Below the pieces are notes generated by a model. It saw nothing but the letters and a program-made list of their open reading frames with translations, searched no databases and was not told the origin of the DNA. From positions 1,949,525 through 2,013,524 of the forward strand of contig OU015570.1 of NCBI GenBank assembly GCA_907165135.1: a stretch of DNA of 64,000 nucleotides, given 5' to 3'. The stretch comes from Oikopleura dioica (lineage: Eukaryota > Chordata > Appendicularia > Copelata > Oikopleuridae). Positions 50,891 through 62,901 of the stretch are shown piece by piece. Both the position numbers and the translations under genes were made by a program. Position 1 is the stretch's first letter. Each line of letters opens with the position of its first letter.

Positions 50891-52025
50891 TGGCCCTTTA
50901 CTTGTTGTGATCTTCCACCTTTATTTCGCTGGTTTCTATTCTGCGTGGCCTTCTTCAAGTCAGCCTTATTTTAGCCTGGTTTTTCTTGTAGTTTATGAAC
51001 CAGCGCTTATCTTCGGCCGACGCCTTATTGAACCTGAGGCGCTCAGTTATAAGCTTCACCCGTTTCTGATCCGCATGGGTGTTCGTACGGTATTCCTCGT
51101 TTTCACGAAGCACCGAGTCCAAACGCATCTGAAACTTCCTGAGGAGGATTCGTTGTCGGCGAATTGTCTGAAATTTTTATCAAACTCGTCTTGGCATTCC
51201 TGTGTAAACAGGGAGTAGCAAAATCCAGCCTTGACAGCGTCTCGTTGTTCAGCTTCTCTTGGATTTTCATAATGATGATGCGGTCATCGGCTATTTCCAG
51301 CGGGGTAACCCGTAGGAGTTCGCTAATGATCGGCGCCACGTCTTTTTTGTCCAGGCTAACCAAGGCTTTCACCGAGGCAAATTTCTGGTGGAATTCTTGT
51401 CCCACTTCTTCCAGGTTACGGTCGACCGTCATTTTCAAGCCTGTTGTCCTCCTTTGAATAAGGTCGTAAGAGTCGCCTTCGCGACATGCCGTTTTGATTC
51501 TCAGGCGTTAGGCCTTTTTCTTGACTTCTTTTTCCAGGTTTTTGACCCGATCTTCCAGTGACTGCCTGACTGCTTCCTAGTTGTCACTTTCAGCCTTGGT
51601 GTTTGCACCTCCTTGTTAATCTTCTCTTTCGAGTGAATGTTGAGGAATCTCTCCTCGTCGATGCCGGCCTGGCCTCTTTGGATTGCTCCCGTCTCTTTGT
51701 TCATTTGAGCCGTGTTGTAGAGAAGTTTGAGGGTCCGAGCTTTCTGTGCTTTCGACTTAAGGTGCTACAGGATGGGCTCCATCTGTTTCAACTCATTTTG
51801 CGTCCTCTTTCTCTCCTTGACCAAGGGACCAAGTATGAGGTGACCCAAATTCTCCGCTTTAACACGTTAAGCCGTGCGCTTGTCCACCGGTTGTTTGCTC
51901 GATGACAAGTCAAACTTCCCGCAGATGGCTGCGAAAGAGTTGTCTTTCCCTTTTTTTCCCAACGCGACTGGCGCCATGACGGTAAGGTTGGTATCCAAAT
52001 CGTTGTCCTCGTCAAGGGAACTCAT
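50626..52025 (-). pseudogene. Gag-like Gln/Asn-rich protein of the recombinase element
   Basis: From an ATG at 52025 (MSSLDEDNDLDTNL) several minus-strand frames follow with charged, coiled-coil-like content (51704-51501, 51438-51103) and a Gln/Asn-rich region (50958-50700: SNNKWNQNGGNQNQNKN). Stops or shifts near 51850, 51750, 51500 and 51000 break it. ORF1 of DIRS-type elements is often such a low-complexity Gag-like protein. Its C-terminal part is copied in reverse in the left palindrome arm (48505-48710). Confidence 0.5.
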
Positions 52026-52104
52026 ACTAAAAGGGGATCAGGCTAGAGATGCATCTTATTGTGTGATTGCAAATTGAAGGAAACTATTATACAGTCACTA
52101 CCTA

Positions 52105-52369
52105 GGTCTCGAAATCCGGGTGCTTTGAACGACTAAGATCAGCTGTAAAATGTGCTGAGATTATCGACGACTCAAACTACCATGATAAACCAGCTGAGTT
52201 TGTGTATGACATGAACAAAAGAGACCGTTATAGAAATCCATATGCACGAGAAAATCTGACAGAAGCCTATGAGCGGGTGACATCCCTGAGACAATCGGCA
52301 AATCTTCACATACCCAGGGATAGAACCCTGATAAATGACGTCAATCAAGGAGAGAGACCGGATCAATAG
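52105..52369 (+). pseudogene. Exon-like open stretch, unknown protein
   Basis: A frame of about 87 codons follows an acceptor-like 'ctacctag' and ends with TAG at 52367-52369. Composition is polar and protein-like (MNKRDRYRNPYARENLTEAY), but no motif is known. It may belong to the same decayed unit as the RING gene downstream. The region 52370-53143 has no supportable frame. Confidence 0.3.
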
Positions 52370-53143
52370 AAAATCCTTCCTGTGAACTGACGTAAAACCT
52401 CGGATCCGACGCCTCCGTAAAATGCGGATATACTTTTCAGGACGCGGAACGATCCTGACGATAGACAGCTGTAGATAAACTTATTTCGCAAAGAAATCTG
52501 GAGGCGCAAAAATACCAACTCAAAAGAAGACAACAAGCAAATTTTCTTCTTACATTTGATCCTGATCTATGGAATGGACCCCATTGGTGGATTTGATAAT
52601 CAATTCCAGTGAGTTGTAAGCGGACTTGATGATCACGTATTAAGGTCCAACGACCCCTGTTCCAGAATATTCCTGGCCAGTATAGGTCCAGGAGTCGAGT
52701 GGTCAGAGATACGCAGCATTTTCGTCGTTCTGACGAGAGAAGCTGAACCACTTATGGACATCAATAACATAATCAGACAAATGCACTTGAAAAAGTATAT
52801 TTGCCCTCCTGAAGAGCTTTAGACCATGTATAGACCGAAAACTTTAACTTGAAAACTCAACTCCCTCAGAGGAGGGACGTGGAACACGTACAGTTATATC
52901 TCCCGTCGAAAATCCTAGACGCCACTTCTTAGTTCATCGTTATGTACAAACAAAGGAACAAGTCTCTCGAAGAAGTGGAAAATGGCAAAGAACGTAATTA
53001 CGGTATAATCAGTCGGTATAATAGAGTGGGATTAACTCTGTCTAGGAGGATGAAAAGCCGAAAAAAAAGGAGACAAGTCGAGAGATGGACAGCGCCCATA
53101 TAAAAAAAAAAACGGAAAAGGAAATCATCGGCAGGATAAACGC

Positions 53144-53802
53144 ATGGAAATGAATGCGCGCCAGATGTACAGACTGAGCAAGCGAGGCCGAGAAGAACAA
53201 AAGGGCGGTCGGCTGCCTTTTACAAACAATTTTTCTAGAAGTTCGAGGCAACAGGGACTCGAGAGCGTCCCGAACACTTCGAACTTAGCTTCAAAGCAGA
53301 ATGAAGCACTAAAATGCGATGGGAAAGAGATTTTACTGCGAAATTCATCAGTGCTTTACTCAAATTCTTGGGAAAATCTGCAACCGGATCTTTTGGAAAT
53401 TATGAAGAATAGTTAAAAGACTGATTAGTCAGCTGACAACCTGTTCATGTTACTCGTAATGTACGAAATGCGAAGAACAAAGTTACAAACCAATCTGGAA
53501 ACAAAGAAGAATCAGATGAGAGAAATAAATCCTGGATCAAATCAGAATTGGATCATCAAAAAGTTCAACTAGAAGAAATCTGCCCTTTTTGCTGGAAAAA
53601 ACCGACTTGCATAAAAATACTCGATTGCAATCATAAGTTTTGTCCACTTTGTATCGATTACGTTTTCTTAGTTATGACTGAATATTGCCCTGTTTGTAGA
53701 AGAAAAACCTCTTCAAGAAATTTTGCAGTGCAAGATCGAGACACGTGGGAAACAGAAGTGCAATCCGATGAAAGAAATCGAAGAAAAAATGTGACCCAAT
53801 GA
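53144..53802 (+). CDS. RING-finger protein (C3HC4), probably partly decayed
   Basis: The frame 53548-53802 carries a complete RING: CPFC, then C-N-H-x2-C-x2-C (DCNHKFCPLC), then CPVC after 11 residues, followed by a basic tail. AATAAA (53810-53815 region) follows within about 10 bp of the stop. Upstream frames (53144-53416 and a coiled-coil-like frame 53450-53545) are on the same strand but shifted, so either introns or indels separate them. RING proteins are usually ubiquitin ligases. It is different in sequence from the RING genes of elements A and B. Confidence 0.6.
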
Positions 53803-53811
53803 TCAAATAAA

Positions 53812-55146
53812 GACTGTTATTTAGAATATGTTTACGACAGAAGAATTCATTGTTTAACTTTACGAAATTGGACCGATCTCAGTTGAATCGAAGATGACGA
53901 ATTTCCCTACAAACAATCCAGCAAAACACAAGACATATCTGAGCAAAAATAAAAGATATGATAAACGCTGATCGAGAAACTACATAAACACGAGTAAAGA
54001 CATCTCGGAACCAGTTAATGCAAAATCTTACGATCAGAATCATCATCTAAGGAAGAAGGGGAAAGGAGTTAATGGAATGCCATTAAAAATTTTGCCCTCT
54101 AATTAGCAAGCATCTTACTTACGGTGCAAGTTTCAGAATGAGGGCTATGGCGGAAATTCATAACCTCTAATGGCTTACTATATTACTGCTAAGAATGGTA
54201 GGAATTTAAATCCGGAAGGGGTCCTTGGGCCAAATGAAAGGGAGAATAACACTTCTCTATCAATTTATTGGTTAAATAACAGAAGCTGCCAAGCTTCACC
54301 GACGAATCCCCGAACTAGATAAACCGAGGGTACTACGGACCTTTATTGGAACAATCTCGGGCGAAGAAACTTCAAGGTTTGCTCTTCTATGGATGGACAA
54401 ACAGTTGTCGTCAGCCAACTCCTTTAATAAAGGACCTTTATAACAAAACCAATGACCGGCTGATAACATATATTACGGAAGCCTTCCAAGCAAAGTTTGG
54501 ACGGATGCAAGTTCCATTTCAAAAAAAATATTGAATTGCCGAGAAGAAGCTTTAGACTGAGTTACTCCGAATCAAAACGCGGACCCTCGTGTTACCATCA
54601 ACGATAATCCTAAAAAAGAGTCCGACAAAATACAACGCCACTCAAGAAAAGCCAGCCCAATCAATCCGGACCCAACTTTGCCCAAAAAGCAGACTATTCA
54701 ACGTTTCCCAGTCCAGCTGCGAGGGGAGAAAAGTGTAATGATACATAACTATGAATTGACTGTAAATAGCCCCTTTAATCAAAGTCCATCCAGATCCGAG
54801 AGCTGGTACGCTACAACAATCGAATACATACAATTACTCTCTTATGGATCGGGATTGGCGCGGGAAAACCTTGCCATGAAAATGTGCCCTTTATAAACGA
54901 TGCGATTTCTTAGATTTTAGTAACTTGATGTTAGCCTGAAAAACAAAACACAAAAAATGGAATAAAATACAATTTCAAAACTTTACAGTGTGATCTACTC
55001 ATTATGGCACTATGAAGAGAGAGAGATCATCACAGAATAACGTACATGCACAAAAGATGGTGAAGATATGTGAAGGCTGAAAAACGGACTATTTTTTTCT
55101 TAAATAAGCCTATTTATAGATGGCAATTTTTATCTTAATCTTCAAG
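53812..55146 (+). other. Decayed coding-like stretches, no clear gene
   Basis: Plus-strand stretches at about 54290-54425 and 54575-54896 have protein-like composition (HRRIPELDKPRVLRTFIG; a serine-rich end before a stop at 54896) but are separated by stops. Nothing identifies them. The rest is AT-rich. Confidence 0.3.
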
Positions 55147-55280
55147 CAGGGGTCTGGATTCGCTTTGCGAAATCGCCATATAGCGAAGCGAATTCGCTTC
55201 GCTTCGCTTTCGCTTTCGAAAATTTCAATTCGCTTCGCTTCGCTTTCGCTTTTCACTTTCGGGCAAAATCCAGACCCCTG
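55147..55280. mobile_element. 134-bp MITE, CAGGGGTCTGGAT ends, TTCGCTTCGC interior
   Basis: Ends CAGGGGTCTGGAT and ATCCAGACCCCTG are exact complements. The flanks share AATCTTCAA (55137-55145 with one extra G before the element, and 55281-55289). The interior is repeated 'ttcgctttcgc'. CAGGGG termini and an 8 to 9-bp duplication point to hAT. Confidence 0.65.
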
Positions 55281-55611
55281 AATCTTCAATAAAAAAGTTT
55301 GAAAAGCGTCTAGAACATCCTAAAATTGAAGGAAGAAGGTCAAAATCAGGCCTTCTCGCGCTGCGCAGCGCGCGCAATGCGTCACCTTCCTTATTTGGAA
55401 GTCGTAGGGTGGCTGCAGCGCGAATACGCGAAAAGAAAAAAATTCAATTTTCTTAAAAAATATATTCTAATAAAAAAAAACTTTTTTTTTTTGGGAAAAA
55501 AGTAAAAAACAGATTAATTTTTGAAACAATTTTCAATAAATTTTTCGTTAAAATTTCAAATTAAGGCTTATTAATATTAAGAGAAAAATAATAATAATAT
55601 TATAAACAAAT

Positions 55612-56180
55612 ATTCCTTCGGGCCGTCTCAGCCCCGTTTCTTGATTTTTTAAGGCTTGACATAGGCCTTGGACTTTGAGATGATCAAAAAATTGAAGATT
55701 ATCTGTCTCCAAGATTCTGATAACACGAGACTCAGCCAATTTTGCTCCGAAGACGCGTAAAATAAGGCATCAAGGCAAAACTCTCAAGGGTGCGTCACGA
55801 GCGCGAACCTTCATTCACGCCAGTGAAATCCATCTCACTGCCGCGAGTCTTAGCTCACCGTAACGAACTTTAACTCACGAGAGTAAAATGTAACTCATCA
55901 CCATGGCTGCAGCAGACAACGTCTAACTCTCTTAAATAATTTCAAAACTGAGACCCCTTTCTTACGGCTGTTAGCCTCTTTCTACCACAACTAAAGCTAG
56001 ATCACTGTAGATAACATTAGACCAACACTCTTTTTAGACTTAAGTCTACTCACTATTGTACAACGCCCGCGCCCTCCGTACCCGCAGAAAATTTCGCTTC
56101 TCTGTTTGTGAATTTAAGGGGCTTGACGGCCCTTCGGGCCGTCTCAGCCCTTTCCCATGATTTTTGAATTAAAGGGGTTG
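55612..56180 (-). repeat. Two relics of the GGCCCTTCGGGCC satellite family
   Basis: The segment 55612-55690 (ccttcgggccgtctcagccc, then cttgacataggccttggact) and the segment 56112-56180 (aaggggcttgacggcccttc, then gggccgtctcagccc) match single units and the flank of the arrays at 8253 and 20556. The first even keeps the 'ttgacagaggcctggaactctgag'-like segment found at 20818. They are probably remnants of hAT-like elements. Confidence 0.65.
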
Positions 56181-56186
56181 TGTATA

Positions 56187-57914
56187 CAAAGATCAGAATC
56201 TGCATATACAGAATCTGCGTAAACAGAGTCTGCATATTCAGAATCTTCGGAAGATGAATACTACTTGATTTAATTTATCAAATCAATATATTTTTTTGAC
56301 TTACATTCGGCCAAGAAAAATCAAATTCTGTTAACAGATTGTTTGTGATCATTATGGGAGGCAGTTTCTCGATTATTATCTATATGGACAAAAACTAAAA
56401 TGCCTTTTACTTTAAGAAAAAATATATTGCAACAAAACTTTGATCTGAAATTGCTCACAAAAGGATAAGATATAATATACAAGGGAGATGATGAATTGTT
56501 GTCGTTTAACAATTTTTCTAATAACGATAAAGCTGCGCGTCTCAGTTGGTCCGCGAGATGACAAAGCCATCTTTTCAGTGTTATAATAAACAGTTATTTT
56601 CCTCTTTTGTGGACATTTTTGTACCAAATTATCAAAAAGATGTCCACGAAACTGGGCCCGAATCTTCGAAAAAATGTCTCTTCGTAATATGAAAGCTTTT
56701 TTGGTATTCCAATACCAAATTTTTGAGACAATTTGGATTTTTTGGAAATTATTTAAAACATTTCTTCAGTATCGTATAATACCGACTTTTAATTTCGAAA
56801 AATTGGCATTTTCTGCCGACTATGGTATTGGAATACCAAAATTGGTATGGGTACATTGTATACCTAGGCTTTGAATTAGAAAAATCGTCATTTTTTCTAG
56901 CTGTGCGGGGTTGTTTATTTCAGTGGAAGTGTAAGAACAGTGTCTAATTAGTCTTAAACCACTTTTAAAAGAAAAAAAAAATTGGGGAAAGACGATTTTC
57001 TGGGGGTCAAAATCGTGAAAATGGTGCATTTTCTAGTTTTTAGCTCCGCATTTCTTCGGCTCACCCCCTTTTCATATTTCTGGCACGATTACATGGAAGA
57101 TGGATCAATTTTTTTGCCACGCTGCGGCGCTCTTGTGCTAGCCTTAAAAATCCTCACCTCTTTCTTACTTTTGCTTAAGAGGAGACTCAATTAAAAAAAT
57201 GATAAATTGGGGTGTTTTGTCCTGGTGGTGGTGTTATTACGTAATAATATTAAAGATTTCATAAAAATCAAACACGAATATAAAAATTTATTAAACAATA
57301 AATAAAATAAATAAGATTTTATTCTCCCGCAAGGCAATTCACTGAGCCGAAGGGACGAAAAATCGGTACTTTTGTACTTTAAAATTTTTTAAATTAAAAT
57401 TTTGGACCAATTGAAAAAAGCTCGTTTCATATTTAAGATAAGCGTCTAAACTTTACTATAAAAAAGAATTTGGGGGGTTTTCTATGGTAACTTCAGAGGA
57501 GATCTCCTCTGAATATAGGCTTATTTCGCCGTTTTTGTCTGAGATGACAACTTTGAGCCACCTGCACGTGGCTTTTTTGTTTGAATTTCAATAAAAGCTC
57601 GTGTTAATCAGAAGATCTAGGATAGTTCTTTATTTTGAGCTATTGTACGCCTTCCCAGCATTTATAGGGCCGGAGGAGATCGCCTCTGCTTTGGACCTCT
57701 GCGCGTACCATACCCTTAATCGGCGCAAGTTAAATTGTAAGCGAGTCAAAGGTTAACTTCTTAAACCTTAGATGAAATTAAAAAACTTTTTACAGGAGAA
57801 ATTTTGACATATATATTTTTTGGGCTCATTAGAAAGAGCGAAAAATTCTGAGCAGAATCTACTTCATCTGTAGGGGTTTTACTCTCTCTATCTCTTAGTA
57901 TGCGAACAAATAAT
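56187..57914. other. AT-rich DNA with small repeats, no supportable gene
   Basis: Four 15-bp units of 'cagaatctgcatata' type occur at 56187-56250. A tttgtggacattttt hairpin lies at 56597-56650 and 'ttggtattccaataccaa' palindromes at 56700 and 56825. Frames are short and overlapping. Confidence 0.45.
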
Positions 57915-58251
57915 GACACGGTATTTCGAGGAAAAGAGTTAACTTTATTAGAGCTTTTGTTTGACCACAGGGTAAAATAGAGTGGTGAGGAAGGGTTAGC
58001 AGTGTCTCTTTATATAGTTTTTAGGCTTCCCATGGAATCTTCGAGTTGGCAGGGAAAGTAGAGTATTCAGCCGGCGGCGGAGCGTAGTAGGTGGTTGACA
58101 GAGCGTAGCTCGCTGGAACCAAGAGAAATTCCACGGGAACTGTAGCGCTTTTAGCGGGAAAAGTAAAATTGGGCACGCGGCGTCCAAGAATCGAGTCAGA
58201 ACGTAAAATTGCCTCCGACGCGTAAAGCGAGCATTTTTGTAAAACACTTAC
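57915..58251 (-). repeat. Probable LTR (TGTAAGTG ... CGTGTCA), 337 bp
   Basis: On the minus strand the segment begins TGTAAGTGTT and ends CCGTGTCA, with AATAAA about 30 bp before the end and a purine tract (AAAAGGGGGAAGGA) three bases upstream of its start. These are the signs of a 3' LTR in minus orientation. I found no second copy in the window, so it may be a solo LTR or a truncated element. Confidence 0.45.
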
Positions 58252-58259
58252 ATAATCCT

Positions 58260-59024
58260 TCCCCCTTTTATTAGAGCATTCGCTCCATGAACGCTTGATA
58301 TTGAATCGCGGAGAAACAGTGATCATGCATTGAAGACATCTTTTCAACCGATGAGAGAGCATCATATGGTGTGAGTGTCTTCTTATGAGAATTGTATGAG
58401 TATTTATTTTGTGAGTATTGTCCTTCAATGAAGATGTGATTTGTCAATTTTAATCGCTGTCGCCATGAAGTCGGAGTAGTTCTCGAAACAGCGTTGAGTA
58501 CCAGCGAAATGTCACGGCGCTGGGTAACCTTGAAGCGTTAGCCAGGAATCATTTATCGCTGCGCGATTATTTGTTCATCACTTGAGATCTTCGAACAAAT
58601 TTTGTTTGATACGTGTTGTTGTGAGAGAGTTGCCAATTCTCAAATTTCCTCTTTAAGAATATAATGTTTCGATTTTTGACCATCAGTAAGGCCTGTTTGA
58701 TGAGCAAAATACGATGTCAAATATTCAGAAAGTTGAAATTGCCTGAGTGATTGAACCTCTTAACGTGTGAACTTGACGTTGTGAGCTGACATTTGAGCGT
58801 GGCGATTCCGGTTCTTGATTATTTGAAAATCATCAATCTCGGGGTTCTTGCGAGCATCCTTCATGATGATTGGTTCGAACTTTACCATTGTTTACGTAAA
58901 CTTGAATGATCATCAGGTCTTGAGTATTGTGGAGATTTGCCAACACGTGAGAGTCTGAGCAAGCCAAGAGGGGCGTACCTTCCCCCTTTTTATTTTGAGC
59001 AGTCACTTTCTTGGTCTGAGACAT
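58260..59024 (-). pseudogene. Decayed coding stretch upstream of the probable LTR
   Basis: A frame starts at ATG 59024 (MSQTKKVTAQNKKGEG) and is followed by two more protein-like stretches in other frames (about 58890-58770 and 58750-58650). A 135-codon frame (58428-58021) runs into the LTR. They probably are the 3' coding remains of the element whose LTR is at 57915. No family motif seen. Confidence 0.3.
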
Positions 59025-59096
59025 TTTGACCAGGTATCTTCTTCCTTGAAAAGACTTTCCAGATCCAGTGAGTCTTGAGATTTGCTTGTTTCAGGA

Positions 59097-59442
59097 CGTT
59101 ATGAGTCCCGCAAAATCAAACACTCGTTTAGTTTAGGTCCGGACTTTCGTCCCTTTATTTGCACAGATACCGAAATACAGTGAGAAGAGTCTTCTAGCTG
59201 CGTCGGCGTAGGCTGGACCAAGACGAACCTGAAGATGGTTTAGTAGGGGCGTTCTCTTTCTCTTACTGCCGAAAAGGCTGGGGCTTTCCCCTTACCTCGC
59301 TGGACTTCTGCTGACGTCTGAGCGGGTCTCAGGCGCCAAGGAAGTCAGCTAGATAATGGCCTTTCCGGAGGGCAAGCTGTCGGTTTCCCTCGACTCGTTC
59401 CGTTTGCCCGACGGGCACCGGAGCGCATACTCATTCGTAACG
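59097..59442 (-). repeat. Presumed 3' LTR of element B
   Basis: In minus orientation it begins CGTTACGAATG, right after the purine tract, as element A's LTR begins CGTTAGATTC. It contains AATAAA (about 59156) and would end ...CTCATAACG. The outer boundary is inferred from the CGTTA/TAACG ends, because the mate LTR is outside the window. Confidence 0.55.
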
Positions 59443-59455
59443 TCCCCCTTCTTCA
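59443..59455 (-). promoter_or_regulatory. Polypurine tract of element B
   Basis: The minus strand reads TGAAGAAGGGGGA directly before CGTTACG. It corresponds to ATAGGGGGGA in element A. Confidence 0.65.
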
Positions 59456-59467
59456 CCTGAAATGCCA

Positions 59468-60769
59468 TTATCGGCGTTGGCCGTTGCCGTTACCCCATCT
59501 TCTCTTCGCCTTTGGCTCGTCGTACCGGTCGCCGGGGCGCTTGAATCCTTTTCCTGATTCGGAAACGAATCCTCCTTTTCGGTAGTCAACGCTCGAACGT
59601 CCTCCGGTTAGCACTTTCCATCCGCGCATGAAATTAGGCAGACGCTGGGCTATGAATGTCGTTATTATCCTTGTTAAATAGTTCCGCTTACTTTTTGGAC
59701 AACTCCGTTGTTCATCGTGAAGCCTCGCAATTTGCCAGAGTCCGACACGGTCACGAGCGTATTCCCTTGGAATTGGTCGAAGTTAGCCACTGCCGCAATC
59801 TTCTTCAGCGCTGATTCGTTTGTCAGATAGTTGAACGTGCCTTGCAGCGTCCATCTGGACATTGTCATCAGCGAGCCCTTGTAACCGTCCATTTTAGCCC
59901 TGTTTTCTGCGAAGATCGCTCTGGCGGCCTTGGCCCAGTCCACGATTTCGTCGTTTGATCCGCATTCTGGGAACTCGGGCAGTCGTCGGGTGATGTCGAA
60001 TTCCGAGCAAAATCGTTCGAACGCATCCACCGATCCTTGGGCAATGCTTGCACACGTCGTCTCCGATGTTTGCTCTTCAATGAAACGCTCGACGTCCCGC
60101 ATGGAATCCACTTCTTGTAGAGACACTCGAGCGCCGTTGTCCGAGGTGACGCCAGTTCCGTGTTTGTGCCACACGTGGAGGATTAAACCGGCCAGCTGCT
60201 TCGGGGCTTCGGAGCAGAGCTTGTACAACTCCTTTTGAGCCCAGACCGTCAAGCATACCAATGGAGCAGCGAGCGGCTGATGCACTCGCTATAAATTATA
60301 GCCTATAATACGCAGGTTAGTCGGGGTTTTCCCAGTTTATTCTTACGTTTTCTGGCAGGGCGTAGACCCCTTTATCGATATCCGCCATTTTTGTCATCCA
60401 ATTACCGACGTCGGTCAAGAAATTGGAGCATTCCGGGTTCTTTGACACCTTCGCCACAAACGACAAATTTGTGAAAGCGCTCATGAAATTGCCCGGCCGG
60501 ACCCCAGCTTTTAATGAAGCCATGAGAGCGTCGTCCTTTGAGTCGCTTGTGTGTTGTTCGAGCTCAGCGATTTGGTTTTTTGACGCTAGCTTTGTATCCG
60601 GCTCTGCTTCTGCCATTTCCAGGAAAGAAGGCAGGAAGCTCGAGGGTCCAGCGCTCGTTCCCTGATTCGTTCGCGTGGAGGACCCTTTCTCCTCCGCGTG
60701 CTCCGCCCCGGGCGTTTCATCCAACGTTGCTTTTTTCAGCTTATCGCCAATTTTTTTCACTTCGACCAT
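59468..60769 (-). CDS. Element B accessory gene 1: three-exon, 398-aa protein with basic tail
   Basis: Exons 60769-60347, 60288-59692 and 59644-59468 join in frame; introns are 58 and 47 bp with GT-AG ends. The protein aligns along its length with element A gene 1: the end of exon 1 (FLTDVGNWMTKMADIDKG versus FLAALRMICDRIAKAERQ), the start of exon 2, the MSRWTLQGTFNYL block, NTLVTVSDSGKLRG and the tail LPNFMRGWKVLTGGRS. The first intron is at the same residue in both. Element A lacks the second intron. The tail is rich in K, R and G. No stop interrupts this copy. Role inferred: nucleic-acid-binding structural protein. Confidence 0.75.
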
Positions 60770-60829
60770 GCTTAAACAAACTTATTAAGGCACCTGGACG
60801 ATTTCCGCCGCATAGAGAATGCTACAGCG
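60770..60829. promoter_or_regulatory. 60-bp divergent promoter region of element B
   Basis: Gene 1 (minus) and gene 2 (plus) start codons are only 60 bp apart, head to head. The equivalent interval in element A is about 180 bp and has a TATA box for gene 2. No TATA box is visible here. Confidence 0.4.
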
Positions 60830-62431
60830 ATGCAGGAACTTTCGCAGAACTCGCGACGTCGCGACCAAGGATTCGACTTTGCGCGTATCGAATATTCCCT
60901 TACTTCTCCGCATATGCGCCGTGCTCAACGTTTCCAGGGGAAAGGGCCCGTTACGTGTATGTTAATCTATTACAGGAGGCGTTTGATAACAAGGACATCA
61001 AGGAATCCGATCTTTTTCGTGGGGCATTTTATGCTAAGGCGTATTTTGATGGTAAAATTACCGATTAAATTTTTAATGATTATGCGTAAGATTTTGTTAC
61101 TGGAGGGGCGCGTGCAGGTTTGGTGAAAGTGATTATTCCGCCGTATTCGCGACACAACAGCGTCGACTTTCGCGTGATGTTTCGGAGCTACTGCCGTTCC
61201 GTAGATGCAGCTGCCGCCGAATTCGGTGCCAATGAAGACATGCTGGTGTTCGCTAAACGGTTTGGAATTCTTCGCGGCCAATAGCTAACTTAATTTTAGG
61301 TCCTTGTTGAATCGCGCCTTGAAATTTCTTACCGTGACTTCGTAGGAAGCGGCTGAGCTTATGGACGAGACGGGTTTTTGCGGGGAGTAGGATTTTCTTA
61401 ATGCTCTTATTTAGGACATTACGAGCACGAAAACGAAACTCTAGAAGGTTCGTGGAGCACCTACGGGTTTGACGATCTGCAGTTTCTATACATATGGGTT
61501 TTTCGATTCGTTCAGGTGGCAACATTACTCGTCGGCGACCTCTTAACTTTCATTTAGAAACTGACGGAGCCTGACTTGGCCATCGAGTTCGCCAACACGT
61601 TAATAGTGCCGCGAAGCGAACTGGAGAACGACTTTACCTTTATTCATCGCTTCTTGAATTGTTCGCCTCACCGACCTCGAGTTCTGCGGTCGATCCTACG
61701 GCAGAGTCCAGGCATATTATCGATCCTTAATTTACGGTTTAGTAGGGCTCCAACTTCGCGCGTCGGAAGAAGTGTGGCCCGGGTTTGATCTCGATTTGTT
61801 GCTATTCTTCGCCATGGACTTGTACCTTTCGGACGAACCACACCCCTTCCTGGGCTCAGTAAGTACCTGTACTCTCAGCTAGCGGCCAAAATCCGTCGTT
61901 ACCTTCGTAAGCCAACTCTGACGTTTTGTTCAGGACGAGTCCAGCTCGCTCATCTGTATCGCCGTTGCTTGATGGCCGCCACTCCGTTCTCGGAGCGTCT
62001 CGTGCTGAAATATGGATTTTATCCATTGTTTTCCGACATGGTCACGCGCGCCTTCGTTTACCCCGGGTCATTTCGACAGGTAATACCTGATCCATGGAGG
62101 GATCCCTTCGAAGCTACCCCCGAGGACTGTTTCTACATTCACCGAGACCGTCGGAGAAACCGTAAGTTGATTATTTTTTCAAACGTGAATTATGATTAAC
62201 TAATTTTTTTAATTTCTAGGGATGGTAAATCTCATTCCCGAGGGCCTCGGCGAGTTGTGGCTTGGGGCTGAATACCTGCGTCTCTACCCCCGGGGCTTGC
62301 CCGATACTGGCTCACTGGCTATCATCCCCATCGCTGAGGCGATTACTGAGGGCGAAAATGCAAGGCGACCCCTTTGCGACGGCGTGGAAGATCTTCGATA
62401 CCCTTACCGAGTTGACGTACCTGATTTTTGA
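60830..62431 (+). CDS. Element B accessory gene 2: multi-exon homolog of element A gene 2
   Basis: Starts at ATG 60830. Well-supported introns are 61052-61090, 61516-61557, 61859-61933 and 62162-62219 (39 to 75 bp); others near 60885-60940 and 61282-61410 are likely but not placed. Matches with element A gene 2 include VKVIIPPYS versus VVVAIPHDG, FLYIWVFRFVQ before an intron, LLLFFAMDLY before the intron that precedes DESS, the block VLKYGFYPLFSDM versus LRLLYEFFTK, and the last exon (ELWLGAEYLR versus ELFLGLDLIK). Three intron positions agree. A one-base shift near 61968 breaks the frame in this copy. Function unknown. Confidence 0.65.
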
Positions 62432-62521
62432 GAAGCGACTTCACTTTCTCCGCCGCGAGCTCTGAATCCAACTGGTCCGTCCCCTGCATGCGTCGCGCTT
62501 CCACTAACTTCTTGAACGCTT

Positions 62522-62863
62522 TTAACTGTTACTCGATACTCTGACATGTGAAATATACGAAAAATTTAGTAACTTCCCTTCGCTGTCTTTTTTCGTCAGT
62601 TCGTTGACGGTTGTCGTAATTACATCAAGCTCGATCGCGCGTTCTAGAGCCATTTCGATTGCCAGAATGCTTCTTTCGCGTTTCCTTACCACGACTGTTT
62701 GGACCAGAGATGATTCTAGGTCGACAGCCGGGTCCACCGTCCGTTTGAGTCGTTTTGGGAGCGTGAAGGCGTAGTCCTCGTTTTCCATGGCCCGTTCGCG
62801 TTTCAAGCCGCGTCGGTTCATTCTGAAGCGGTTAGATTTAATCGGACTTTTCACCAGCGCCAT
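62522..62863 (-). CDS. Element B small basic protein, 113 aa
   Basis: The frame from ATG 62863 begins with a very basic region (about residues 10-25, several arginines) and has a helical middle. It corresponds by position and strand to element A gene 3, though similarity is limited to charge. The AATAAA of the RING gene (62870-62865) lies directly before its ATG. A DNA- or RNA-binding accessory protein is possible. Confidence 0.5.
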   Translation of the reverse strand: MALVKSPIKSNRFRMNRRGLKRERAMENEDYAFTLPKRLKRTVDPAVDLESSLVQTVVVRKRERSILAIEMALERAIELDVITTTVNELTKKDSEGKLLNFSYISHVRVSSNS

Positions 62864-62901
62864 TTTTATTTCAGATCGCGCGTTTTTGACTTCGGCTGTC
62901 T